NCBI GenBank assembly: GCA_014529385.2
Contig: CM043967.1
Coordinates: forward strand, 126,643,182-126,705,181
DNA: 62,000 nt
Origin: Adiantum capillus-veneris
Taxonomy: Eukaryota > Streptophyta > Polypodiopsida > Polypodiales > Pteridaceae
Direction of reading: 5' to 3'
The position numbers were made by a program, and so were the translations under genes. The notes beneath the pieces were generated by a model. The model worked only from the letters and a program-made list of their open reading frames with translations. It was not told where the DNA came from and did no database searches. How positions within the stretch are numbered: position 1 is the stretch's first letter; each line of letters opens with the position of its first letter. Shown here piece by piece: positions 53,928 to 62,000 of the stretch.

Positions 53928-54029
53928 TAAATGGCATCTTAGTCCGATGGGCCTTCACAAATCCTACACTAGTCTAGACTCTAGTGGGATCTAGAGAGAG
54001 GAAAAGAGAAACCTTTTCAAGACTCTCCC
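49475..54029. other. Unassigned DNA with microsatellites
   Basis: No convincing gene. Contains (CT)n 50,238-50,275, a G12 run at 50,830, (CT)n(CA)n 52,283-52,335, (GA)n 53,873-53,924, and a degenerate tRNA-Asp primer-like site TTGGCATCGTTGCCAAGGAT at 53,349-53,368. An open frame at 52,578-52,946 has no recognisable motif. Probably decayed retrotransposon material. The last five bases CTCCC are the target duplication of the next element. Confidence 0.5.
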
Positions 54030-54515
54030 TGTTATGGAATTGATATTTTATTATTTGTTACAGCTGACAGGTGGAAAGGACTGGGACCGAGCTAGGCCTA
54101 TGCGAATGAAAGTATATACATTGTACATTTTATTATTCAAGTGCTCTTTTATGAGCTTTGGCCATTTATGACCGGCTGGCCAGTTTGTAACCAATTTGAC
54201 CATTCAAGAAATCTATATAACAAATACGTGCAAAAGGGAAATGGTCACTCTTGCACGGGGGGAGATTGCACCCAGTGTCTGCGTTCTTCTTCTCACCTCT
54301 CCTCTCTTCTCTCTCGCGTGCCGGCGTAGCACTCCATTCTAGGAGGTGCGTCCGCATGCGCCCTATGGCTCTCTCTCGCACTCTATCTCTATCTGTTTGT
54401 ATTGTGCTCGATTATGGACTTGTGCAATTCGGCAGGTACGTATATTTGTTTTTTTATGTTTTGTTATGTGCTATTTCGAGTATTTTGCAGGGCAGCCAAG
54501 CTTCCGGCTGTAACA
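54030..54515 (+). repeat. 5' LTR, 486 bp
   Basis: TGTTATGGAATTG ... CGGCTGTAACA, TATATAA at 54214-54220. It aligns without gaps to 59053-59538. Confidence 0.95.
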
Positions 54516-54516
54516 G

Positions 54517-54528
54517 TGGTATCAAAGC
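54517..54528 (+). other. Primer binding site, tRNA-iMet type
   Basis: TGGTATCAAAGC, one base after the LTR, one mismatch to TGGTATCAGAGC. Confidence 0.85.
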
Positions 54529-56009
54529 ACAAGGAGATGGTCTTTTGCACACTGTGGAGAACATCATTCATTAAAGCTAAGTGTTGCAGCGTTTACTTTT
54601 TTCCTTTTCTAATGTTATGTCTTAACTTTGAAATTCAATGCTCATGCTTGATTTGTATATGTTTGAATACCCATTCAAAGATAGATGTAACTAATTAATA
54701 GAGAGATTAAACGTCTTATAAAGAGTGAATGATATCTTAATTATTAGGATCCATTTGTGTGCAATCGATTGCATTGCGAGTAACGTATACATGAATGGTC
54801 ATGCTCGGACTGAACAAAGGGAGAGTTTGGTACGTATGAGAAGATAGTATAGGAGAAGAAGAGGCAGAAGGAGAAGGTAGGAATAGATATGTCACTCGAC
54901 AGTTGTTTATCATAATTCGACGAAAGCATGAAGAAGAAAAAGAAGGGAAGGGATCACATTAGCACGACAGTGAGAACCACCTCCAAGAGGTTTTCTTTTA
55001 TCAAAAAATTCAAATTAATTAAAAACAATAAAATTACAATACAATAGCGGGTCACTGTCTGCAGACGGTATGGGGAGCCATCCAACGCTGGCACTCATCA
55101 CCGTGTAAGCAAAGCTGCTCATCGTCGTGAGCAATGCAGGCTTGTGGGAACAATACAAGCTCGAGCGCCGTATGACCAACACGCGACTCTGACCAAACAC
55201 AGCGGTGGCAACCCGTCGACCAACCAACTGCACACACACACACACACGGCATGGGTGCCTTGGGATGATGGCAGTTCAAGATGCGGCACCAGGAGAACCT
55301 TTCAATGCATAGCGGTAGTTGAGTGGAGGCAGTAATGAAGAATTTGGGAGGAAGATCAGTAGTATGGTCGTGAACACTTTCATCTTCAACCTTAGCTCCG
55401 CAGAATTCTTTCCCAACCACCCAACCTCCATGGCGCTTCATCAGTTGCACTGCTCACATACCAACCATCTGGCTATTTCTTAGACTGCCATGCAATAGTA
55501 CTACCACTCACTTTCTCAACCAACCACTACCTACTCTTGTCCCCTCGTCAGCCATGCAACTCCAAAGTTGGAGTGGTATCTGATTTTCGCAGGTCTATGA
55601 GTGCAACAGAGCGTGCCCACACCCCGCACACACACACTCTTGCTACAACCGCTAGCCCAATCCCATGCAGCCTCTTTTCGCAATTCTCTTTTGTTTCTTG
55701 CCGGCCACACCATGCAGAGGGCGGCTCTGCCAGATAAAGAAGGACCACCACCAACCAACTCTCTCTGAAGAGCTTCCATGCAACGCACCTGTGGCGTTTG
55801 CGGCTGTGGTCACTTAGCGAGCTGCAGTCTACGCCCGCCTCTCTCTCCCTTTCCTCGCCTAACAACAACACGCACACCCTTTTTGGTTGCATGGGGTGGC
55901 TGCCAACCACACACAGTTGCTTGTGCTCTTAGTACACACATGAGCAGAACCAAATATTCGGTACACACCCACAACCATGCAGCCGCCACATGCACTGTGT
56001 CGCAAGATG

Positions 56010-56040
<31 letters not shown>

Positions 56041-56510
56041 AGAAAACAGCCAGCCACCACTGCATGCCAGTTACCCAACCTTTAGTGGCGTTTCCTCTTG
56101 ATTCGAGTAGGGGGACTTAACTTGTGGCATGCCAGTTTTCTCTTTTATTTATCTCAGCACCTTCAAATCTTGTTTGTCAATCATTGTCTATATAGTATCG
56201 GCCCCATGCTCATAAATGCAAACTTTCCCACCAGCTTACCTCCGTTCTCTTCGATAATTTCTTCACAACCAATTGAAGGACTGCATGCGACCTTGATGAT
56301 TCTTCATTTTCCCCAGTAGAGCTTGTATTCCGTGATGCATTACCTCTTTCAATGTAATCTTTTACACTTTCCACAACTTAAGCCTTAAATTCCTGTAAGC
56401 CTACAATACACACTTGTTGCAGCAGAGATCTCGGTAGCATGACGGTACAAGGACGCTGTTGGAGTAGAGTCTGCATGAGCACATAAGACTGGACGACTGC
56501 TTCCAGAGAC
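54529..56510 (+). other. Non-coding interior, 5' part
   Basis: No protein motif. Holds CA repeats (55,225-55,246; 55,622-55,638) and (CT)n 56,013-56,041. Short open frames are rich in His-Thr or Cys-Val from CA/GT repeats and are not genes. Confidence 0.6.
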
Positions 56511-57320
56511 GGACATTGACGAAGCTCGGCACTGCCCGCTGCAATATGTTCCTCGACGAGTCAAGGCATTGATGATGCTGCGGATGACGGGTTTCTTCAT
56601 TTTAAATTGACGAAGCTCGGCACTGCCCACTGCAATATGCTCCCGGACAAGAATGTTGTGGATGACGGGTTTTTTCATTTCAAATTGTACCCAGGCAAGG
56701 CATTGGGTTAAATTCACACGGAGTGTATCAGTTCAATCTCATATATTGACCTTTTGAGAATGTTTAATATAACATTTCAATCCATTTAATCTTTTGCCCC
56801 CTTTTTCCCCTTTGAGTAAGGCTAATTACACAGGCAAACAGTGACGAAGCTCATCAATGACGGCTGTAATATTTCCTCCGCGTAGTCTGGCAGTCAGACA
56901 TCCTCGGGCATTGACGATGACAATAATGATGCGTTTTTAGGCTTGCAATTTAATCTGTCACTTTACTTCATTTTTTTAAATTTTTCCTTTTGTACCCAGC
57001 CATTGTATTAGAACCATAAGGATTGTATCACCTTGGTCCATAGGCCTTTGGAAGACGAGTAATATAGCATTTTATATCGCTCTCTCTCTTTCCCCTCCCA
57101 ATATGACTACTTACAACGATAGACATTGATGAAGCTCTTCCATGACTAATGCAATACTTTTTGCGACAACGCCCATTGTCGAGCATTATCAGTCATTGAC
57201 CATGATGATGACCCTTTTAGTCAGATGTTTTTAAGATCTTCATTTTTACATCTTTTGCTATCCTTCATTTTAATTTTGCACCTATATATTGGATTAGATC
57301 CACCCGGATTCTGTCTAATT
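56511..57320 (+). repeat. Diverged tandem repeat, about 300-bp unit, three copies
   Basis: Units start with gacgaagctc-like words at 56,516, 56,843 and 57,126 and end with ttgtaccca.. cattg.attag.. c..ggat.gt at 56,685-56,730, 56,991-57,030 and 57,277-57,320. The first unit contains an internal duplication (gacgaagctcggcactgccc at 56,516 and 56,607). Confidence 0.65.
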
Positions 57321-57574
57321 GCTCTCATTATTCTAAATGTCTAGTCTCTACTCTCACACAATCAAACATCTCCCCTTGTGAATGTCTCTCCTTGTGTTGG
57401 CCCACGCTAGCATAAACAGCCTGAGGACTCTCATAACTCTAATGAGTGGTCTCACTCACTAAAAAGACAATGCAAGTGGCTTCATATCTCATAGTATACT
57501 GGACGATGCCATACTTTGATATAGCTTTATCTTGGTACCTATATCTTGGTCTCTACTCGTATCCCTGTCCCTTT

Positions 57575-57606
<32 letters not shown>

Positions 57607-58404
57607 ACCCTTAATTACATTGCCAATACAACTACAATCTGGCCAGATAATACTACATCCACAAATCTAACTAAAGCATTGTGAGGAACATTAACGAATG
57701 ATACAACTTTGCGATGGGTAACAACAAAAATTTACGCAACAATTATTTTCGAACACAATGGCTCATTGTTACATTCCACTAGTTGTTGTACATTAGCACT
57801 GCTCCACACCATTATGTTTAGTTCGTTTACCACAATTTTAAGGAAATAAACGTACTTGTCTTGCTTGATCATAATCAAATGATTTTTATCATGATCTTCA
57901 TTTGTTTTTGTTACATTTCTCTAACTCATCTAAGGATTCACAAAAACCTATCCAGACCATAATGCAAGGACATCAGATAAGTGATCTCTTTACTTTGCAA
58001 ACTCATTTTTTTTCTTTCCAGCTCCAGTAATCATACCCTAACCATATTTTACCCAATTTTATGATACCCCCCCCCCCCCCCACCCTGTTATCAAACCTTA
58101 TTATTTCTTGCTTGACTATACTAACTTTGTCATGCCAGCTTGTGCCAAAATCCTTGCTGTGTTTACTAATACCATTCCCAAAGGAAACAACACAACTTTC
58201 TTGACATGCATACTTAGGTAGCCACTCTGGATCGTGCTGATGATTTGTCAGTAAGCTATGCAGCTACTCATGCGAGCTAAGGAGCTCAAGGATAGTGCAC
58301 AACCATCTGTAAGTCCTTTGATGATCTACTGCACTCTAATATCGACAACATAGTGAATATATATTTTTTCTCCTTTATGTCTTGTCTAGTCCATTGTTCA
58401 CGAA
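57321..58404 (+). other. Non-coding interior with two poly-C runs
   Basis: C31 at 57,576-57,606 and C15 at 58,067-58,081 in otherwise AT-rich DNA. No gene is visible. Confidence 0.7.
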
Positions 58405-58645
58405 CACACAGATTCGCCGATTTAGGCAGTGTGTAAATGCTCATCTTGGTGTCGATTCGCCGATTTAGGCAACACCAGTTATTTTTGCAGATCCGTTGAT
58501 TTAGGCAGCACACTAAAAAATTACAGATTCCCAATGGTCAATACAGATTCGTTGATTTAGACAGCATTAGTGCAGATTCGCAGATTTAGGCAGCACACTT
58601 TATTGGTGTAGACTCGCCGGATGAGGCAACACCAATCATAAAATC
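58405..58645 (+). repeat. Array of six conserved-loop hairpin units
   Basis: Six copies of AGATTCGCCGATTTAGGCA or close variants at about 58,410, 58,453, 58,491, 58,541, 58,574 and 58,608. Flanks of several copies are self-complementary but different from copy to copy: ACACAC/GTGTGT, TGGTGT/ACACCA, GTGC/GCAC, ATTGGTGT/ACACCAAT. One copy has only TGC/GCA and one has no pairing. Confidence 0.8.
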
Positions 58646-59052
58646 ATGCTGCAGTGGTTGGCCACCACTGTAACTGGTATGATTTTGTTACTCGGGTACA
58701 TAATGAAAGTGATTTGGATTTGGACTTGTGGAATTGATATTGGATTGGATTTGGTATCTGATGGTTATTTTATCACGACACTGTGTATGTGATGAGACTT
58801 GACATTATGAGATTGATGATGAGTGTGACCAATGATATCGTGATTCATCAGGGTATGACATATATTGCTTATTCTAGTGGTATGGGACACTAGAATAGGT
58901 AGTATGTGGATGAAGGCAGGCATAAGCAATTTGTCTAATTTTATGAATTTTGTTACTATTTGATACAGATTTCTAATCATTGTTTTTGACAAGTATTGTT
59001 TGCAGATTTCTATCTTCGCAACTGAGGACAGTTGCTTTCCAACGGAGAGGTA
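58646..59052 (+). other. 3' end of interior and purine tract
   Basis: AT- and GAT-rich, no gene. ACGGAGAGGTA (59042-59052) directly before the LTR is the likely polypurine tract. Confidence 0.6.
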
Positions 59053-59538
59053 TGTTATGGAATTGATATTTTATTATTTGTTGCAGCTGACAGGTGGAAA
59101 GGATTGGGACCGAGCTAGGCCTATGCGAATGAAAGTATATACATTGTACATTTTATTATTCAAGTGCTCTTTTATGAGCTTTGGCCATTTATGAACGGCT
59201 GGCCAGTTTGTAACCAATTTGACCATTCAAGAAATCTATATAACAAATACGTGCAAGAGGGAAATGGTCACTCTTGCACGGGGGGAGATTGCACCCAGTG
59301 TCTGCGTTCTTCTTCTCACCTCTCCTCTCTTCTCTCTCGCGTGCCGGCGTAGCACTCCATTCTAGGAGGTGCGTCTGCACGCGCCCTATGGCTCTCTCTC
59401 GCACTCTGTCTCTATCTGTTTGTATTGTGCTCGATTATGGACTTGTGCGATTCGGCAAGTACGTATATTTATTTGTTTATGTCTTGTTATGTGCTATTTC
59501 GAGTATTTTGCAGGGCAGCCAAGCTTCCGGCTGTAGCA
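59053..59538 (+). repeat. 3' LTR, 486 bp
   Basis: TGTTATGGAATTG ... CGGCTGTAGCA, followed by the target duplication CTCCC. Confidence 0.95.
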
Positions 59539-59709
59539 CTCCCTTAAGCTAGGGCCAATTCAAAAATCTTGCATTGTGGATTCACATTTTTTTCAAGATG
59601 TTTGCAATCAAATAAGGGATTGCATTGTGGATTGGAATTTGAAACAGCTTCTATAATTGCAGTCATACCAAAGATAACTTTAGCATTGCCCTTAACCCTA
59701 GTGCTTCTC

Positions 59710-62000
<2,291 letters not shown>

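Larger units (their letters stand above)
54030..59538 (+). mobile_element. Non-autonomous LTR retrotransposon, 5,509 bp, structurally complete
   Basis: Two LTRs of exactly 486 bp, TGTTATGG...CA ends, perfect target duplication CTCCC (54025-54029 and 59539-59543), a tRNA-iMet primer site and a purine tract before the 3' LTR. The 4.5-kb interior has no gag or pol motifs in any frame, so it must rely on proteins of another element. LTRs differ at about 14 sites (about 3%). Confidence 0.93.

Noticed and set aside
58405-58645. CRISPR-like array
   Set aside because: Spacing is irregular, the repeat is short and variable, the context is a plant retrotransposon, and the conserved part lies in hairpin loops.

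Overview
The window reads as repeat-rich intergenic DNA of a flowering plant. Evidence: plant-type TTTAGGG repeats (about 2.5 units near 1.15 kb), a CACTA (En/Spm) DNA transposon, several Ty3/gypsy retrotransposons of plant-only lineages (chromovirus, Tat), GT-AG introns, and a fragment of a plant-specific heavy-metal-associated isoprenylated protein (HIPP) gene. I see no intact host gene, rRNA, tRNA or CRISPR array. The species cannot be told from the sequence.

Layout. 0-1.5 kb: GA/CA-rich DNA with a 145-bp direct repeat flanking a broken HIPP fragment that still ends in a CaaX box. 1.56-7.24 kb: a decayed CACTA transposon (TNP2-like transposase, second TNPA/Transposase_24-like gene with two clear introns and one nonsense codon, subterminal repeats, terminal inverted repeat). 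7.24-9.66 kb: unassigned AT-rich DNA. 9.66-19.71 kb: a minus-strand LTR retrotransposon with tRNA-Asp-type primer site, 921-bp 5' LTR and truncated 3' LTR; it has gag/protease-like debris but no visible reverse transcriptase. 20.16-36.29 kb: a Ty3/gypsy chromovirus with very short (about 120 bp) LTRs, split at 25.31 kb by a younger 10,268-bp Tat-lineage Ty3/gypsy element (25.31-35.58 kb) with 2,067-bp LTRs. 36.29-40.06 kb: an older plus-strand gypsy relative of the nested element, cut off at 40.06 kb by the LTR and leader of another element (40.06 to about 43.5 kb). 43.59-49.46 kb: a minus-strand relative of the same gypsy clade, truncated at a CT microsatellite and carrying a tandem duplication in gag. 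49.5-54.0 kb: unassigned. 54.03-59.54 kb: a structurally complete non-autonomous LTR retrotransposon (486-bp LTRs, perfect CTCCC target-site duplication, 4.5 kb non-coding interior with an array of conserved-loop hairpins). 59.5-62 kb: CT-bearing tandem repeats and unassigned DNA.

How the parts relate. LTR divergence counted by eye orders the insertions: chromovirus LTRs differ by about 8%, the 486-bp LTRs by about 3%, the nested Tat LTRs by about 1.3%. The most interesting unexplained content is (a) a family of about 70-codon reading frames between primer site and gag in two of the Tat-like elements, duplicated in tandem in the younger one and changing mainly at synonymous positions; (b) the array of hairpins at 58.4-58.64 kb, where the loop is conserved and the stem sequences differ but still pair; and (c) a conserved basic segment, an FPLG segment and an acidic linker shared by the three Tat-like elements.
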